Notes: generated by a model not told the origin, from the letters alone. A stretch of DNA of 64,000 bases from Legionella steigerwaltii (GCF_001468065.1 NZ_LNYZ01000025.1:17177-81176); one strand, 5' to 3'; positions 1 to 10,569 are shown, numbered from the stretch's first letter. Numbers and translations: made by a program.

Positions 1-19
1 CGCTAAAATTATCGAGTAA
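1..19 (+). CDS. tuf: 3' end of tuf (elongation factor Tu), partial
   Basis: Only the last five codons (AKIIE) and a TAA stop are inside the window, immediately upstream of rpsJ. The ending fits the C-terminus of EF-Tu, and the tuf-rpsJ order is the usual one in gammaproteobacterial str/S10 clusters. The call rests mainly on context because so few residues are visible. Confidence 0.55.
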
Positions 20-24
20 TTAGA

Positions 25-342
25 ATGAGTAGCAATCAAAATATTAAAATAAGATTAAAATCCTTCGATCATCGGTTGATTGACTTGTCAACTCGAGAAA
101 TTGTAGAGACAGCAAAACGTACTGGTGCACAAGTTCGTGGGCCAATACCACTTCCTGTTCGTAAGGAAAAATTTACTGTATTGACTTCACCGCATGTTAA
201 TAAAGATGCTCGAGATCAATATGAATTACGTACTCATAAACGCCTGGTCGTAATCGTTCATCCAACTGAAAAAACAGTAGATGCACTGATGAAATTGGAT
301 CTGGCTGCTGGGGTTGATGTTCAGATAAGCCTTGATGACTAA
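25..342 (+). CDS. rpsJ: 30S ribosomal protein S10
   Basis: 105 residues, the normal S10 length. It carries the S10 signature region [20 protein letters not shown] and the [11 protein letters not shown] segment. S10 sits in the 30S head and, as NusE, joins the transcription antitermination complex. It is the first gene of the S10 operon, 5 nt after the preceding stop, and is followed by rplC after a 35-nt gap. The ATG at 25 gives the expected N-terminus. Confidence 0.98.
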   Translation: MSSNQNIKIRLKSFDHRLIDLSTREIVETAKRTGAQVRGPIPLPVRKEKFTVLTSPHVNKDARDQYELRTHKRLVVIVHPTEKTVDALMKLDLAAGVDVQISLDD

Positions 343-377
343 ATTAGGGTGAAGGATATTAAAGAGGTGTTAGAATG

Positions 378-1025
378 ATGATCGGTTTATTAGGCCGTAA
401 AATCGGTATGACGCGGGTCTTCATGGCAGATGGAGTTTCTATTCCTGTTTCTGTTGTTGAAGTTCACCCTAATAGAGTTTCACAAGTTAAAACTAAAGAA
501 ACGGATGGTTACACTGCTGTACAATTAACTGGTGGTACTAAAAAGGCAAGCAAAGTTAACAAAGCTTTAACAGGCCACTTTGCAAAAGCTGAAATTGAAG
601 CAGGTGATATGCTGGTTGAGTTTTTAGTTGAATCTGAAGATGCATTCAAAGCAGGGCAAGTAATATCAGTAGCTGATGTATTTACTGCTGGGCAATTTGT
701 CGATGTTGCTGGAATCACTAAAGGTAAAGGTTTTGCTGGTACAGTAAAGCGATATAATTTCAGAACACAAGATGCCACACATGGTAACTCAAGATCGCAT
801 CGTGTTCCTGGTTCAATTGGACAAAACCAAACCCCAGGACGTGTGTTTAAAGGTAAGAAAATGGCTGGTCACATGGGTAATGTTCGATGTACTGTTCAGA
901 GCCTGGAATTAGTGCGTGTAGATGCTGAAAGAAATTTACTTCTTATCAAAGGTGCTATACCTGGTGCTCCTGGCTCACGAGTTGAGATTAAGCCTGCAGT
1001 TAAAAAGCAAGTACGAGGTGAGTGA
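378..1025 (+). CDS. rplC: 50S ribosomal protein L3
   Basis: 215 residues from the second of two tandem ATGs (375 and 378). The ATG at 378 is preferred because L3 proteins start MIGLLG-like and the GAGGTG ribosome site at 364-369 then has an 8-nt spacer. The L3 signature [20 protein letters not shown] is present, followed by the GKKMAGHMG segment. L3 is an early assembly protein near the peptidyl transferase centre. The stop overlaps the rplD start (TGATG), which suggests translational coupling. Confidence 0.97.
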   Translation: MIGLLGRKIGMTRVFMADGVSIPVSVVEVHPNRVSQVKTKETDGYTAVQLTGGTKKASKVNKALTGHFAKAEIEAGDMLVEFLVESEDAFKAGQVISVADVFTAGQFVDVAGITKGKGFAGTVKRYNFRTQDATHGNSRSHRVPGSIGQNQTPGRVFKGKKMAGHMGNVRCTVQSLELVRVDAERNLLLIKGAIPGAPGSRVEIKPAVKKQVRGE

Positions 1026-1630
1026 TGGAAATTACTACGATAGATACAAATTCAAAATTAACACTGAACCAAGAAGTATTTGCATATGGTTATAATGAAG
1101 GCTTAATCCATCAAGCTGTAGTAACTTATATGAATAACGCACGTAGTGGTAACAGTGCACAAAAAACTCGCTCTGAAGTAAGAGGTGGGGGTAAAAAACC
1201 ATGGAATCAAAAAGGTACCGGCCGTGCTCGTGCAGGAACCATTAGAAGTCCATTATGGAGAAGCGGTGGTGTTACATTTGCTTCTAAAAAGAGAGATTAT
1301 TCACAAAAAATTAATAAAAAAATGTACAAACGTGCATTACGTAGTATAATCTCCGAACTTTGTCGCACTGGTAACCTTATAGTTGTTAGTGATTTCCAAT
1401 GCGAAAGCAAAAAAACCAAAGATTTTGTTAATAAAATGAACCAACTAAATATAAGCAACGCTTTAATCGTAATGAGTGAAGTTGGTGAGAATGAGTATTT
1501 TGGTTCAAGAAACTTAATTGATTATGATATCTGCGACGTTACAACTATAGATCCTGTTTCTTTACTCAGATTTGAGAAAGTTGTTGTTACAGAAGCTGCA
1601 ATTAAAAAAATTGAGGAACAGTTACAATGA
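1025..1630 (+). CDS. rplD: 50S ribosomal protein L4
   Basis: 201 residues from the ATG at 1025, equal to E. coli L4. A GTG three nt upstream is also in frame but the ATG overlaps the rplC stop by one base. The tunnel-loop region [19 protein letters not shown] is intact. L4 lines the exit tunnel; in E. coli it also represses the S10 operon, but the leader that would show such control lies outside the window. Its stop overlaps rplW by 4 nt. Confidence 0.97.
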   Translation: MEITTIDTNSKLTLNQEVFAYGYNEGLIHQAVVTYMNNARSGNSAQKTRSEVRGGGKKPWNQKGTGRARAGTIRSPLWRSGGVTFASKKRDYSQKINKKMYKRALRSIISELCRTGNLIVVSDFQCESKKTKDFVNKMNQLNISNALIVMSEVGENEYFGSRNLIDYDICDVTTIDPVSLLRFEKVVVTEAAIKKIEEQLQ

Positions 1631-1923
1631 ACGCTGAAAGATTGTTGATGGTTCTACGTGAACCACATACTTCTGAAAAAGCTACTGTCATAGCTGATAA
1701 GCTGAAACAGTTCACTTTCAAAGTATTGAAAACTGCAACTAAAACTGAAATTAAAATGGCGGTAGAGAATATATTTAACGTTAAAGTTAAAAATGTATCT
1801 GTTATCAATGTGAAGGGAAAAACAAAACGTTTTAAACAAATGAGCGGAAAGCGTAGTGATTGGAAAAAAGCATTTGTAACTCTTCATGCTGATCAAGATA
1901 TTGACTTTACAGCTACCGAATAA
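1627..1923 (+). CDS. rplW: 50S ribosomal protein L23
   Basis: 98 residues, the L23 size. It has the L23 opening [13 protein letters not shown] and the central [20 protein letters not shown] region. L23 lies at the tunnel exit and docks trigger factor, SRP and SecY. The ATG overlaps the rplD stop (ATGA), so translation is probably coupled. rplB follows after 11 nt. Confidence 0.97.
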   Translation: MNAERLLMVLREPHTSEKATVIADKLKQFTFKVLKTATKTEIKMAVENIFNVKVKNVSVINVKGKTKRFKQMSGKRSDWKKAFVTLHADQDIDFTATE

Positions 1924-1934
1924 GGCAGATTAAG

Positions 1935-2762
1935 ATGGCACTATTAAAATCTAAACCTACATCGCCAGGAAAACGTGGCGAATTACGCGTGGTTCACCAC
2001 CATATACATAAAGGCAGACCACATGCTGCTTTGGTTGAAAAGCTGAAGAAAACCGGTGGACGTAACAACCAGGGTAGAATTACTGTAAGACATATCGGTG
2101 GTGGTCAACGTAATCAATATCGCATTATTGATTTTAAACGTAATAAAGATGGGATCGAAGCTCGTGTTGAGCGTATTGAATACGATCCAAATCGTACTGC
2201 GCTTATCGCACTAATCGTTTATAAAGATGGTGAAAGAAGATATATTATTGCACCTTCTAATTTGAACGTTGGTGATACTGTAGTAAGTGGTGCTGATTCA
2301 CCTATTAGTGTAGGTAATTGTCTTCCACTGAAAAATATTCCTGTTGGTACCACAATTCATTGTGTTGAAATGAAGCCAGGAAAAGGTGCCCAGGTTTTAA
2401 GAAGTGCTGGAGCAAGTGGACAAATAGTTGCTAAAGAAGGTATTTATGCAACATTAAGACTTCGTTCAGGCGAAATGCGTAAAATTCATGTTCTTTGCAG
2501 AGCAGTAATTGGTGAAGTAAGTAATAGTGAGCATAGTTTGCGCGCATTAGGTAAAGCAGGAGCAAAACGTTGGAGAGGTATTCGCCCAACAGTACGTGGG
2601 GTTGCTATGAACCCTGTTGATCACCCACATGGTGGTGGTGAAGGCCGTACTTCTGGTGGACGTCATCCAGTGTCACCATGGGGCTTACCTACTAAAGGTT
2701 ATAAAACTAGAAGTAATAAGCGTACCGATAATTTTATTGTCAGAAGACGTAAAAAGAAATAA
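1935..2762 (+). CDS. rplB: 50S ribosomal protein L2
   Basis: 275 residues, standard for L2. The C-terminal signature around [14 protein letters not shown] with the conserved histidine is present, as is the RNA-binding N-terminal half ([19 protein letters not shown]). L2 bridges the subunits and is needed for peptidyl transfer. It lies between rplW and rpsS in the usual order. Confidence 0.98.
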   Translation: MALLKSKPTSPGKRGELRVVHHHIHKGRPHAALVEKLKKTGGRNNQGRITVRHIGGGQRNQYRIIDFKRNKDGIEARVERIEYDPNRTALIALIVYKDGERRYIIAPSNLNVGDTVVSGADSPISVGNCLPLKNIPVGTTIHCVEMKPGKGAQVLRSAGASGQIVAKEGIYATLRLRSGEMRKIHVLCRAVIGEVSNSEHSLRALGKAGAKRWRGIRPTVRGVAMNPVDHPHGGGEGRTSGGRHPVSPWGLPTKGYKTRSNKRTDNFIVRRRKKK

Positions 2763-2780
2763 TTATTGAGAGGATATCAA

Positions 2781-3059
2781 GTGGCTCGTTCTATAAGAAA
2801 AGGTCCTTTTGTTGACCATCATTTGATTGCCAAAGTAGAAGCTGCAATTGAATCGAAATCTAAAAAACCAATTAAAACGTGGTCAAGACGATCAACAATC
2901 GTTCCTGAAATGATTGACCTTACAATTGCTGTTCATAACGGCAAAGATCATATCCCTGTTTATATAACAGATAATATGGTCGGTCATAAATTAGGTGAGT
3001 TTGCCATGACTCGAACTTTCAAAGGCCACTCTGGTGACAGAAAGGCTAAAGGTAAATAA
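2781..3059 (+). CDS. rpsS: 30S ribosomal protein S19
   Basis: 92 residues from the GTG at 2781, matching E. coli S19 exactly in length and starting [12 protein letters not shown]. The longer reading from a TTG at 2766 adds five residues foreign to the family, and the GAGAGGA ribosome site at 2768-2774 fits the GTG. The signature [17 protein letters not shown] is present. S19 binds the head of 16S rRNA next to S13. Confidence 0.96.
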   Translation: MARSIRKGPFVDHHLIAKVEAAIESKSKKPIKTWSRRSTIVPEMIDLTIAVHNGKDHIPVYITDNMVGHKLGEFAMTRTFKGHSGDRKAKGK

Positions 3060-3068
3060 GAGGATATG

Positions 3069-3404
3069 ATGGAAGTTACAGCAAAGTTAAAAGGTGCTCC
3101 CTTATCCGCTCAAAAGGGCAGATTGGTAGCAGATATGATACGAAATATGAATGTATCTGGTGCACTTGATGTCCTCAAGTTTACACCAAAAAAAGGTGCT
3201 CAATTGATGCTTAAATTATTAGAGTCAGCTATTGCTAATGCTGAAAATAATAATGGGGCAGATATTGATGATTTAAAAGTAGGTATGGTTTGTGTTGATG
3301 AAGCAATGACTTTAAAACGCATTAGTCCCAGAGCTAAAGGACGTGCAAATAGAATTTGCAAGCGTACCTGCCATATCACGATTAAAGTGTCTGACGAGGA
3401 ATAG
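3069..3404 (+). CDS. rplV: 50S ribosomal protein L22
   Basis: 111 residues from the second of two tandem ATGs (3066 and 3069); only the second leaves room for the AGGA site just upstream. It contains the L22 beta-hairpin region and signature [21 protein letters not shown]22 lines the exit tunnel together with L4. rpsC starts 2 nt after its stop. Confidence 0.96.
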   Translation: MEVTAKLKGAPLSAQKGRLVADMIRNMNVSGALDVLKFTPKKGAQLMLKLLESAIANAENNNGADIDDLKVGMVCVDEAMTLKRISPRAKGRANRICKRTCHITIKVSDEE

Positions 3405-3406
3405 CA

Positions 3407-4063
3407 ATGGGACAAAAAGTTAACCCTATAGGCATACGCCTTGGTATTATTAAAGACTGGAATTCTAAGTGGTTCGCTGGTAAAAAATATGCTGAATTTC
3501 TAATTCAAGATATAAAACTACGCACTGAATTAAAAAAGAAACTTATGGCGGCTGCTGTGAGTAAAATTCTTATTGAACGCCCCGCTAATAATGCTGTAGT
3601 AACAATACTAACAGCAAGACCAGGCGTTATTATTGGCAAAAAAGGTGGTGGTATTGAAACCTTACGTAGTGAAATTTCTAACAAATTAGGTGTACCAGTT
3701 CATCTTAATATTGAAGAAATTAAAAAGCCTGAACTTGATTCAACATTAGTTGCTGAAGGTATTGCGCAACAGTTAGAACAACGTGTTATGTTTAGACGTG
3801 CTATGAAACGTGCTGTAACTGCTGCTCTTAAAGCAGGCGCTAAAGGAATTAAAATTTGCGTTAGTGGAAGACTTGGTGGTGCTGAAATTGCTCGTAGTGA
3901 GTGGTATAGAGAAGGTCGTGTACCATTACATACTTTTAGAGCAGATATTGATTATGGTACAGCAGAGTCTAAAACTACCTACGGTATTATTGGTGTAAAA
4001 GTCTGGATCTTCAAGGGCGAAATTCTCCCACAAAAGAAAAGATCATCTGACGTTGCCCAGTGA
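3407..4063 (+). CDS. rpsC: 30S ribosomal protein S3
   Basis: 218 residues beginning [13 protein letters not shown]. The KH domain GXXG loop is visible as [10 protein letters not shown], and the C-terminal signature [20 protein letters not shown] is intact. S3 forms part of the mRNA entry channel with helicase activity. rplP follows after 16 nt. Confidence 0.98.
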   Translation: MGQKVNPIGIRLGIIKDWNSKWFAGKKYAEFLIQDIKLRTELKKKLMAAAVSKILIERPANNAVVTILTARPGVIIGKKGGGIETLRSEISNKLGVPVHLNIEEIKKPELDSTLVAEGIAQQLEQRVMFRRAMKRAVTAALKAGAKGIKICVSGRLGGAEIARSEWYREGRVPLHTFRADIDYGTAESKTTYGIIGVKVWIFKGEILPQKKRSSDVAQ

Positions 4064-4079
4064 GTGAGGATTAAGAATC

Positions 4080-4493
4080 ATGTTACAACCTAAACGTACA
4101 AAATACCGAAAACAGATGAAGGGCCGCAATAGAGGTTTAGCCTTACGCGGTAGTAACATCAGTTTTGGTGAATTTGGTTTAAAAGCTCTTGAGCGTGGTC
4201 GTTTAACAGCAAGACAAATCGAAGCAGCTCGAAGAGCAATGACACGACATATCAAACGTGGTGGTAAAATTTGGATTAGAGTATTCCCAGATAAGCCTAT
4301 TACACAAAAGCCTTTAGAAGTAAGACAAGGTAAAGGTAAAGGAAGCGTTGAATATTGGGTTGCTCAAATACAACCAGGTAAGGTTTTATTTGAAATGGAA
4401 GGTGTATCCAGAGAGCTTGCGATGGAAGCTTTTGATCTGGCTAAAGCGAAACTTCCTTTCAAAGTTATATTTGAAGAAAGGAAGGTGATGTAA
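4080..4493 (+). CDS. rplP: 50S ribosomal protein L16
   Basis: 137 residues starting [19 protein letters not shown], as in the family. It carries the [22 protein letters not shown] region, which contains the arginine that YcfD-type oxygenases hydroxylate in some gammaproteobacteria. L16 organises the A-site. Its TAA overlaps the rpmC ATG by one base. Confidence 0.98.
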   Translation: MLQPKRTKYRKQMKGRNRGLALRGSNISFGEFGLKALERGRLTARQIEAARRAMTRHIKRGGKIWIRVFPDKPITQKPLEVRQGKGKGSVEYWVAQIQPGKVLFEMEGVSRELAMEAFDLAKAKLPFKVIFEERKVM

Positions 4494-4693
4494 TGAAAAA
4501 GATTGAAATCGAAGAATTGCGCGGTTTATCTGTAGAAGAACTGCAAAATGAATTGCTTTCATTGCGTAAAGAACAATTAAATTTGCGAATGAAGAAAGCA
4601 AATGGCTCACTAGATAAAACACATCTCATCACCATGGTGCGTAAGTCGGTGGCAAGAGTAAAAACAATGTTGACTGAAAAGGCAGGTAAGTAA
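4493..4693 (+). CDS. rpmC: 50S ribosomal protein L29
   Basis: 66 residues, two predicted helices, with the L29 pattern [21 protein letters not shown]29 sits near the tunnel exit beside L23. It overlaps rplP by one base and is followed by rpsQ one base after its stop, so rplP-rpmC-rpsQ are tightly coupled. Confidence 0.96.
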   Translation: MKKIEIEELRGLSVEELQNELLSLRKEQLNLRMKKANGSLDKTHLITMVRKSVARVKTMLTEKAGK

Positions 4694-4694
4694 C

Positions 4695-4946
4695 ATGTCT
4701 AATAGTGAATCAAATGCCAGAACAATGGTTGGAAAAGTAGTTAGTGACAAAATGGATAAGACCATAGTTGTGATGATTGAACGTTCTGTTAAGCATCCAA
4801 AATATGGAAAAATCATGAAACGTAGAACTAAATTGCATGCTCATGATGAAAATCAAGTATGTAAAATTGGTAATATTGTAAAGATCCGTGAGTCAAGACC
4901 ACTCTCTAAAACAAAAAGCTGGGTATTAGTCGAAGTAATTTCTTAA
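4695..4946 (+). CDS. rpsQ: 30S ribosomal protein S17
   Basis: 83 residues with an OB fold. Family motifs include [16 protein letters not shown] and the signature [21 protein letters not shown]17 is a primary 16S rRNA-binding protein. It is the last gene of the S10 block; an 88-nt gap with a promoter-like sequence separates it from rplN. Confidence 0.97.
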   Translation: MSNSESNARTMVGKVVSDKMDKTIVVMIERSVKHPKYGKIMKRRTKLHAHDENQVCKIGNIVKIRESRPLSKTKSWVLVEVIS

Positions 4947-4964
4947 TCAACCCTGTTGATTTAC

Positions 4965-4993
4965 TTTTAAAACCCTAAAAGGCCTGATATAAT
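4965..4993 (+). promoter_or_regulatory. Candidate spc operon promoter (extended -10)
   Basis: The 88-nt gap between rpsQ and rplN holds TGATATAAT, an extended -10 element with TATAAT at 4988-4993. The -35 region at 4965-4970 (TTTTAA) is poor, as is common for extended -10 promoters. In E. coli the spc operon promoter lies at this same boundary. Assignment is by motif and position only. Confidence 0.55.
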
Positions 4994-5034
4994 CAGCAAC
5001 CTTTTTCTGGTCGAAATCAGAGCTGGAGTAAAAA

Positions 5035-5400
5035 ATGATCCAAATGCAGACAGTGCTCGAAGTGGCTGATAACAGCGGAGCACGTAAGGTTATGTGTATT
5101 AAAGTGCTTGGCGGGTCGCACCGTAGATATGCCCGTGTAGGTGATGTAATTAAAGTAAGTATTAAAGATGCTATACCAAGAAGTAAAGTAAAGAAAGGTG
5201 CTGTGATGAAAGCTGTAGTTGTTCGTACAGCTCAAGGCGTACGTAGAGATGATGGGTCTTTAATTCGTTTCGATGGTAACGCAGCAGTACTTTTAAATAA
5301 CCAAAACGAGCCAATAGGTACTCGCATATTTGGCCCGGTTACTCGCGAGCTACGAGAGAGATTTATGAAAATAATATCTCTGGCTGCAGAAGTTTTGTGA
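5035..5400 (+). CDS. rplN: 50S ribosomal protein L14
   Basis: 121 residues, very close to the family consensus ([18 protein letters not shown] and the C-terminal [12 protein letters not shown]). L14 contacts 16S rRNA at an intersubunit bridge and is the docking site for RsfS. First gene of the spc block, preceded by a GGAG ribosome site at about 5022-5025. Confidence 0.98.
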   Translation: MIQMQTVLEVADNSGARKVMCIKVLGGSHRRYARVGDVIKVSIKDAIPRSKVKKGAVMKAVVVRTAQGVRRDDGSLIRFDGNAAVLLNNQNEPIGTRIFGPVTRELRERFMKIISLAAEVL

Positions 5401-5413
5401 GAAGGATTTAGAT

Positions 5414-5743
5414 ATGAAACGTATTCAAAAAGGCGATGATGTAATAATTACTGCCGGTAAAAGTAAAGGTCATAGAGGTAAAGTCCTACGTGTCACTGAA
5501 AATGGCATTGTTGTTGAAGGTGGAAACTTAATAAAAAAACATATTAAGCCTAACCCTCAGAAGCCAGAAAATAAGGGTGGAATTGTTACTCTTGAAGCAC
5601 CTGTACATGTTTCAAACGTTGCTCATTTTAATCCCAACACAAACAAAGCAGATAAGGTAGGATTTAAATTTATAGAGAGTAACGGTGTAAGTACAAAAGT
5701 TAGATATTTTAAATCTGACAATGAAATAATTGACCGTGTTTAA
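5414..5743 (+). CDS. rplX: 50S ribosomal protein L24
   Basis: 109 residues with an N-terminal KOW motif ([19 protein letters not shown]) and the following [14 protein letters not shown] segment. L24 is one of two initiators of 50S assembly. It lies 13 nt after rplN and just before rplE. Confidence 0.97.
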   Translation: MKRIQKGDDVIITAGKSKGHRGKVLRVTENGIVVEGGNLIKKHIKPNPQKPENKGGIVTLEAPVHVSNVAHFNPNTNKADKVGFKFIESNGVSTKVRYFKSDNEIIDRV

Positions 5744-5756
5744 TTAGGTGATTGAA

Positions 5757-6308
5757 ATGGCAAGACTTAATGAATTTTATAAGAAAGAAATCATCCCTAT
5801 GATGATGAAACGGTTCAACTATTCCAGCGTTATGGAAGTTCCAAAACTGCTTAAAGTCACCTTAAATATGGGTGTTGGTGAAGCTGTTGGTGATAAAAAG
5901 GTGATGAATCACGCTGTTGAAGATATGACTTTAATTGCTGGACAAAAACCTGTTGTTACTAAAGCAAGAAAATCTATTGCTGGTTTTAAAATTAGGGAAG
6001 GTTGGCCAATCGGCTGTAAAGTAACTCTTAGACGTCAACGTATGTATGAGTTTTTAGACAGATTGATTTCCGTAACTTTACCGCGCGTAAGAGATTTTCG
6101 TGGTTTAAATCCTAAATCTTTTGATGGAACTGGTAATTACAGTATGGGAATACACGAACAAATCGTATTTCCTGAAATTGATTACGATAAAACAGATGGT
6201 ATCCGTGGTTTAGACATTTGTATTACTACAAGTGCTAAAACAAATGAAGAAGCTAAAGCTTTGTTAGAAGCTTTTAACCTTCCATTGAAAGATAGAGATA
6301 AAAAATAA
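5757..6308 (+). CDS. rplE: 50S ribosomal protein L5
   Basis: 183 residues from the ATG at 5757. An upstream in-frame GTG at 5748 would add MIE, which the family lacks. Signatures include [18 protein letters not shown] and [21 protein letters not shown]5 binds 5S rRNA and the P-site tRNA. Confidence 0.97.
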   Translation: MARLNEFYKKEIIPMMMKRFNYSSVMEVPKLLKVTLNMGVGEAVGDKKVMNHAVEDMTLIAGQKPVVTKARKSIAGFKIREGWPIGCKVTLRRQRMYEFLDRLISVTLPRVRDFRGLNPKSFDGTGNYSMGIHEQIVFPEIDYDKTDGIRGLDICITTSAKTNEEAKALLEAFNLPLKDRDKK

Positions 6309-6318
6309 GGGTGAAATT

Positions 6319-6621
6319 GTGGCTAAAAAATCAATGCTTATAAGAGAGTTAAAGCGTAGCAAGCTGGTAAATAAATACAGTAAACGCAGAAACGAATTGA
6401 AACAATTGATTAAATCATCTGATGATTTTCAGGTAATTATGGATAGTCAGTTAAAGTTAGCTAAATTGCCTGTTAATTCGAATCCTGTTCGTTTTAAAAC
6501 ACGATGTCAGCAATGTGGTCGCCCACATGGTGTGTATCGTAAATTTGCTCTTTGCAGAATTTGCTTAAGACAACAACTAATGGTTGGTAATATACCTGGC
6601 GGAAGAAAATCCAGCTGGTAA
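6319..6621 (+). CDS. rpsN: 30S ribosomal protein S14, long form with four cysteines
   Basis: 100 residues from a GTG, the length of the long, normally zinc-free S14 (E. coli type). The C-terminal core here nevertheless has two CxxC pairs (RCQQCGR and LCRICLR), the arrangement that binds zinc in the short S14 form. The end ([10 protein letters not shown]) is typical. S14 works in the 30S head near S3 and S10. The long-plus-cysteines combination is the only unusual point. Confidence 0.96.
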   Translation: MAKKSMLIRELKRSKLVNKYSKRRNELKQLIKSSDDFQVIMDSQLKLAKLPVNSNPVRFKTRCQQCGRPHGVYRKFALCRICLRQQLMVGNIPGGRKSSW

Positions 6622-6642
6622 TTTTTTAATTGGAGAACGATT

Positions 6643-7038
6643 GTGAGTATGCATGATCCAGTTGCTGATATGCTGACCCGAATTAGAAATGGTCAACAAG
6701 CAAAACATCAGCAAATAAGTTTGACTTCTTCTAAGTTGAAAGAAGAAATTGCTCGTGTTTTAAAAGAAGAAGGATATATTGAAAACTTCTTTATAGAACC
6801 ACTAGATAATAATCTTAAATTAATGACGATAAAGCTGAAGTATTATCATGGCAGACCTGTTATTGAGCTCATTAAGAGAATTAGTAGACCCGGATTGCGA
6901 GTATATAAGTCTTATAAAGATTTGACTTCTGTTCCTGGTTTTGGTGTAGCTATATTGTCTACATCACAAGGTATAATGACCCATATATCTGCAAAGATGA
7001 AAGGCGTTGGTGGCGAAGTCATCTGTGAAGTGGCTTAA
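6643..7038 (+). CDS. rpsH: 30S ribosomal protein S8
   Basis: 131 residues from a GTG at 6643, starting MSMHDPVADMLTRIRNG as E. coli S8 does; the ATG two codons on would drop two conserved residues. The C-terminal signature STSQGIMTHISAKMKGVGGE is present. In E. coli S8 represses the spc operon by binding mRNA near rplE; no matching structure was worked out here. Confidence 0.97.
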   Translation: MSMHDPVADMLTRIRNGQQAKHQQISLTSSKLKEEIARVLKEEGYIENFFIEPLDNNLKLMTIKLKYYHGRPVIELIKRISRPGLRVYKSYKDLTSVPGFGVAILSTSQGIMTHISAKMKGVGGEVICEVA

Positions 7039-7055
7039 TACTTGCGAGGAATAAT

Positions 7056-7595
7056 ATGTCTAGAGTAGCAAAAGCCCCAGTAGTTCAACCAGCTAATGTT
7101 GAAATAACAATAGGTGATGGTGAAGTTACTGTAAAAGGGCCTAAAGGAACGCTAACCCAAAAAATTAATAGGTTAGTGAAAGTAACTAAAAATAAAGATT
7201 CTAACCATGTTGAGTTTGCACCTGCTGCAAATGATCCTAAAGCTTGGGCTCAAGCTGGAACAGCACGAGCATTGGTAAATAATATGGTTAAGGGTGTAAC
7301 TGAAGGTTTTGTTGTTACCTTGGAACTGGTCGGTGTAGGTTATAGAGCACAATCTAAAGATAAATCAATTACATTATCTCTAGGTTTTTCTCATCCTATT
7401 GAATACCATTTACCTAAAGGTGTTTTAGTCGAAACCCCTAGCAATACTGTCATATTGTTGAAAGGTGTAGATAAGCAAATTTTGGGTCAAGTAGCTTCCG
7501 AAATAAGGGCGTTTAGACCGCCAGAGCCATATAAAGGTAAGGGTGTTAAACTTGCTGGCGAGTATATTGCTCGTAAAGAAGCGAAAAAGAAATAA
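7056..7595 (+). CDS. rplF: 50S ribosomal protein L6
   Basis: 179 residues made of two similar halves, with the L6 signature around PEPYKGKGVKLAGEYIARKE. L6 lies near the sarcin-ricin loop. It stands 17 nt after rpsH and 10 nt before rplR, in the standard spc order. Confidence 0.97.
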   Translation: MSRVAKAPVVQPANVEITIGDGEVTVKGPKGTLTQKINRLVKVTKNKDSNHVEFAPAANDPKAWAQAGTARALVNNMVKGVTEGFVVTLELVGVGYRAQSKDKSITLSLGFSHPIEYHLPKGVLVETPSNTVILLKGVDKQILGQVASEIRAFRPPEPYKGKGVKLAGEYIARKEAKKK

Positions 7596-7605
7596 GGTTT
7601 AAGTC

Positions 7606-7965
7606 ATGAATAAACACAACTCACGTACTCGACGTGGATTAAAAGCAAAAGCACTGATTCGTAAATCGGGTAGAGCAAGATTAGTCGTTTATAGAAGTGG
7701 GTTACATATTTACTCTCAAATCATTCAAGCTGATAAGCTTGGTGACAAAGTATTGGTAACATGCTCAACTAACGATAAAGAATTAAGATCCAGTCTGACA
7801 GGTAAATGCAAAGTAGAACAAGCTAGCTTGGTTGGTAAACTACTTGGTAAGCGTGCAAGCGAGCAAGGCATTACTCAAGTTGCATTTGATCGTGCTGGTT
7901 ATAAATATCATGGCAGAGTGAAAGCCCTTGCAGAAGGTGCACGCGAAGCTGGATTAGATTTTTAA
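7606..7965 (+). CDS. rplR: 50S ribosomal protein L18
   Basis: 119 residues with the basic N-terminus ([20 protein letters not shown]) and the C-terminal [20 protein letters not shown] of L18, the 5S rRNA-binding protein of the central protuberance. ATG at 7606, rpsE 9 nt downstream. Confidence 0.97.
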   Translation: MNKHNSRTRRGLKAKALIRKSGRARLVVYRSGLHIYSQIIQADKLGDKVLVTCSTNDKELRSSLTGKCKVEQASLVGKLLGKRASEQGITQVAFDRAGYKYHGRVKALAEGAREAGLDF

Positions 7966-7974
7966 GGAACGATT

Positions 7975-8484
7975 ATGGCATTCGATGAATCATCACCTAA
8001 ATCAGATGGCTACCAAGAAAAGCTAGTATCGGTTAATCGTACAGCTAAAGTTGTAAAAGGCGGCCGTGTATTTGGCTTTGCAGTACTTGTTGTTGTAGGT
8101 GACGGCAAGGGTAAGGTAGGCTTTGGTAGAGGTAAAGCAAGAGAAGTTCCAATAGCGATACAAAAAGCAATGGAGCAAGCTAAGAAAAATATGGTTTATA
8201 TTCCACTTTCTGGCTCAACTATTTTTCATGAAATCTCTTGGAACTATGGTGCTTCCAAAGTATTTATGAAACCTGCGAGTGAAGGTACTGGAATTATTGC
8301 TGGTGGCGCGATGAGAGCTGTATTAGAAGTCTTAGGCGTACAAAATATATTAGCTAAGAGTATTGGTTCTACCAATCCAAGTAATATTGTGAGAGCAACA
8401 ATTGGTGCTTTAACTAATATCGGTACCCCAGATTATGTTGCAGCCAAGCGTGGTAAAACTGTTGAAGAAGTTATGGCGGGCTAA
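7975..8484 (+). CDS. rpsE: 30S ribosomal protein S5
   Basis: 169 residues. The double-stranded RNA-binding-like N-domain signature ([20 protein letters not shown] then [12 protein letters not shown]) and the C-terminal [15 protein letters not shown] are intact. S5 contributes to decoding accuracy and mRNA unwinding. rpmD follows 2 nt after the stop. Confidence 0.98.
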   Translation: MAFDESSPKSDGYQEKLVSVNRTAKVVKGGRVFGFAVLVVVGDGKGKVGFGRGKAREVPIAIQKAMEQAKKNMVYIPLSGSTIFHEISWNYGASKVFMKPASEGTGIIAGGAMRAVLEVLGVQNILAKSIGSTNPSNIVRATIGALTNIGTPDYVAAKRGKTVEEVMAG

Positions 8485-8486
8485 TT

Positions 8487-8672
8487 ATGGAAAAGAAAAT
8501 CAAAATTACTTTGGTAAAAAGTACTATCGGTAGAAAACCAAAGCATATTTCTATAGTAAAACAATTAGGTCTAGGTAAAACTAATTCAAGCGTATCACAT
8601 AATGATACTCCAGCAATCCGTGGTCTTATTAATAAAATTGATTACTTATTGCTGGTTGAGGAGAGTGTATAA
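8487..8672 (+). CDS. rpmD: 50S ribosomal protein L30
   Basis: 61 residues, with the L30 core [15 protein letters not shown] followed by [13 protein letters not shown]. The TAA overlaps the rplO ATG by one base. Small, non-essential in several bacteria, and often lost, but intact here. Confidence 0.96.
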   Translation: MEKKIKITLVKSTIGRKPKHISIVKQLGLGKTNSSVSHNDTPAIRGLINKIDYLLLVEESV

Positions 8673-9106
8673 TGAATTTAAATTCACTATCACCAGATCC
8701 TGGTTCAAGACGTCCTAAAAGACGCTTAGGACGTGGTATAGGATCCGGACTAGGTAAAACAAGTGGTAAGGGACATAAAGGTCAAAAAGCAAGAGCTGGT
8801 GGTTTCCATAAAATTAACTTTGAAGGCGGTCAAATGCCTATTCAAAGAAGATTACCTAAAATGGGCTTTAAGTCACGAGTTGGTAAAACAGTAGATCAAA
8901 TATGTCTTAGTGAGCTTGCAAAGCTATCTGCTGATGTAATTGATTTAAATGTTTTGCGTGAAGCAGGCCTAATCAATAGCTCCATTAAAGATGTAAAAGT
9001 TATTTTATCAGGTGAATTAACTATTGCCATCAAACTTAAAGGTTTAAGGGTCACTAAAGGAGCTCGTTTAGCCATTGAAGGTTTAGGCGGCAGCATAGAA
9101 GAGTGA
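8672..9106 (+). CDS. rplO: 50S ribosomal protein L15
   Basis: 144 residues, starting [20 protein letters not shown] with the Gly/Lys-rich [18 protein letters not shown] stretch characteristic of L15. The C-terminal signature is in the [17 protein letters not shown] region. It overlaps rpmD by one base and is followed 2 nt later by secY. Confidence 0.97.
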   Translation: MNLNSLSPDPGSRRPKRRLGRGIGSGLGKTSGKGHKGQKARAGGFHKINFEGGQMPIQRRLPKMGFKSRVGKTVDQICLSELAKLSADVIDLNVLREAGLINSSIKDVKVILSGELTIAIKLKGLRVTKGARLAIEGLGGSIEE

Positions 9107-9108
9107 CT

Positions 9109-10437
9109 ATGAAAAACCAAAAACATAATGCAAGCCAATCACGTGGTGGATTGGCTGAACTGAAATCAAGATTATTGTTTGTTGTTCTCGGTATTTTAGT
9201 TTATCGCTTAGGAGCTCATATACCTGTTCCAGGACTTGACCCTGCACGATTGGCTAATTTTTTCAATGAGCAGCAGAATACAATTTTTGGCTTATTCAAT
9301 ATGTTTTCTGGTGGCGCATTATCGCGTGTTACGGTATTTGCAATAGGGATTATGCCATACATTTCAGCGTCTATTATTCTCCAATTATTTACAGTTGTTT
9401 CACCTAAACTGGAACAACTAAAAAAAGAAGGAGAGTCTGGTCGTAGAAAAATAAATCAGTACACACGATACTTAACACTTGTGCTTTCTGTGTTTCAATC
9501 TCTAGGAATGGCACGCTGGTTAGCTGGACAACAAATTGCACTTCAAGCTGACTTTTCATTTTACTTTACTGCAGTCGTAACGTTGGTTACTGGAACTATG
9601 TTTTTAATGTGGTTAGGTGAACAAATTACTGAAAAAGGTGTTGGTAATGGAATATCCCTAATTATCTTCTCAGGAATTGTTTCAAGTATGCCTAACGCAA
9701 TTGCCTCGGTTCTTCAACAAGTTAAAGAAGGACAAATGCAAGCGTTAACGTTGATTATTATTGCAGTGGTGGTGGTAGTAGTAACAGGATTTGTTGTTTT
9801 TATGGAGCGTGCGCAACGACGTATAAGGGTTAATTATGCGCAAAGAACACAAGGTCGAAAGGTTTATGCAGCTCAAACTAGCCATTTGCCTTTAAAGATC
9901 AATATGTCTGGTGTAATTCCTCCTATTTTTGCATCCAGTATTATATTGCTGCCTGCGACTTTAGCTCAGTTTTTCTCGCATACTAAAGGTTTAGGTTGGC
10001 TTGCTGATGTAGGAATGGCTTTATCTCCTGGACAACCTTTATATCTAATAGTTTATGCAGTAGCTATTATATTTTTTGCGTTCTTTTATGCAGCTTTGGT
10101 GTTTAATCCTAAAGATACTGCTGATAATTTAAAAAAATCTGGTGCATATATACCCGGAATTAGACCAGGTGAGCAAACAACTAAATATATTGATGGTGTA
10201 ATGACTCGCTTGACATTAGTTGGTGCAATATATCTTGTTCTAGTCTGTCTTTTGCCTCAGATTTTGATGTATACATGGCATGTCCCTTTTTATTTCGGAG
10301 GAACGTCATTGCTGATTATCGTTGTTGTTATTATGGATTTTGTAGCTCAGGTACAAGCTCATTTAATGACTCAGCAATATGATTCTTTAATGAAAAAAGC
10401 TAATTTTAAAGGTACCAAATTACCTGGTCTTTTATGA
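9109..10437 (+). CDS. secY: Protein translocase subunit SecY
   Basis: 442 residues and about ten membrane segments. The start is put at the ATG at 9109; a GTG at 9103 overlapping the rplO stop is the alternative. Visible SecY marks are [13 protein letters not shown] (first transmembrane segment and plug region), the [20 protein letters not shown] region and the cytoplasmic loop [18 protein letters not shown]. SecY is the pore of the inner-membrane SecYEG translocon, and its place between rplO and rpmJ is standard. Confidence 0.98.
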   Translation: MKNQKHNASQSRGGLAELKSRLLFVVLGILVYRLGAHIPVPGLDPARLANFFNEQQNTIFGLFNMFSGGALSRVTVFAIGIMPYISASIILQLFTVVSPKLEQLKKEGESGRRKINQYTRYLTLVLSVFQSLGMARWLAGQQIALQADFSFYFTAVVTLVTGTMFLMWLGEQITEKGVGNGISLIIFSGIVSSMPNAIASVLQQVKEGQMQALTLIIIAVVVVVVTGFVVFMERAQRRIRVNYAQRTQGRKVYAAQTSHLPLKINMSGVIPPIFASSIILLPATLAQFFSHTKGLGWLADVGMALSPGQPLYLIVYAVAIIFFAFFYAALVFNPKDTADNLKKSGAYIPGIRPGEQTTKYIDGVMTRLTLVGAIYLVLVCLLPQILMYTWHVPFYFGGTSLLIIVVVIMDFVAQVQAHLMTQQYDSLMKKANFKGTKLPGLL

Positions 10438-10455
10438 TTTTTATTGGAGTTAAGA

Positions 10456-10569
10456 ATGAAAGTAAGAGCATCTGTAAAGCGAATTTGTCGCAATTGCAAG
10501 ATTATTAAAAGAAGTGGCATTATACGAGTTATTTGTAAAGATGCCAGACATAAGCAAAAGCAAGGTTAA
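10456..10569 (+). CDS. rpmJ: 50S ribosomal protein L36
   Basis: A 37-residue gene, begins [19 protein letters not shown]. The zinc ribbon is complete: Cys11, Cys14, Cys27 and His32. ATG at 10456 follows a TTGGAG ribosome site. Position between secY and rpsM is the usual one. Confidence 0.96.
   Translation: MKVRASVKRICRNCKIIKRSGIIRVICKDARHKQKQG

Noticed and set aside
509-778. Minus-strand open frame of 89 codons inside rplC
   Set aside because: It is antisense to a conserved ribosomal gene, has low-complexity composition and no start context. The many other frames of 60-110 codons opposite real genes (for example 37530-37862 and 43602-43886) were dropped for the same reason.
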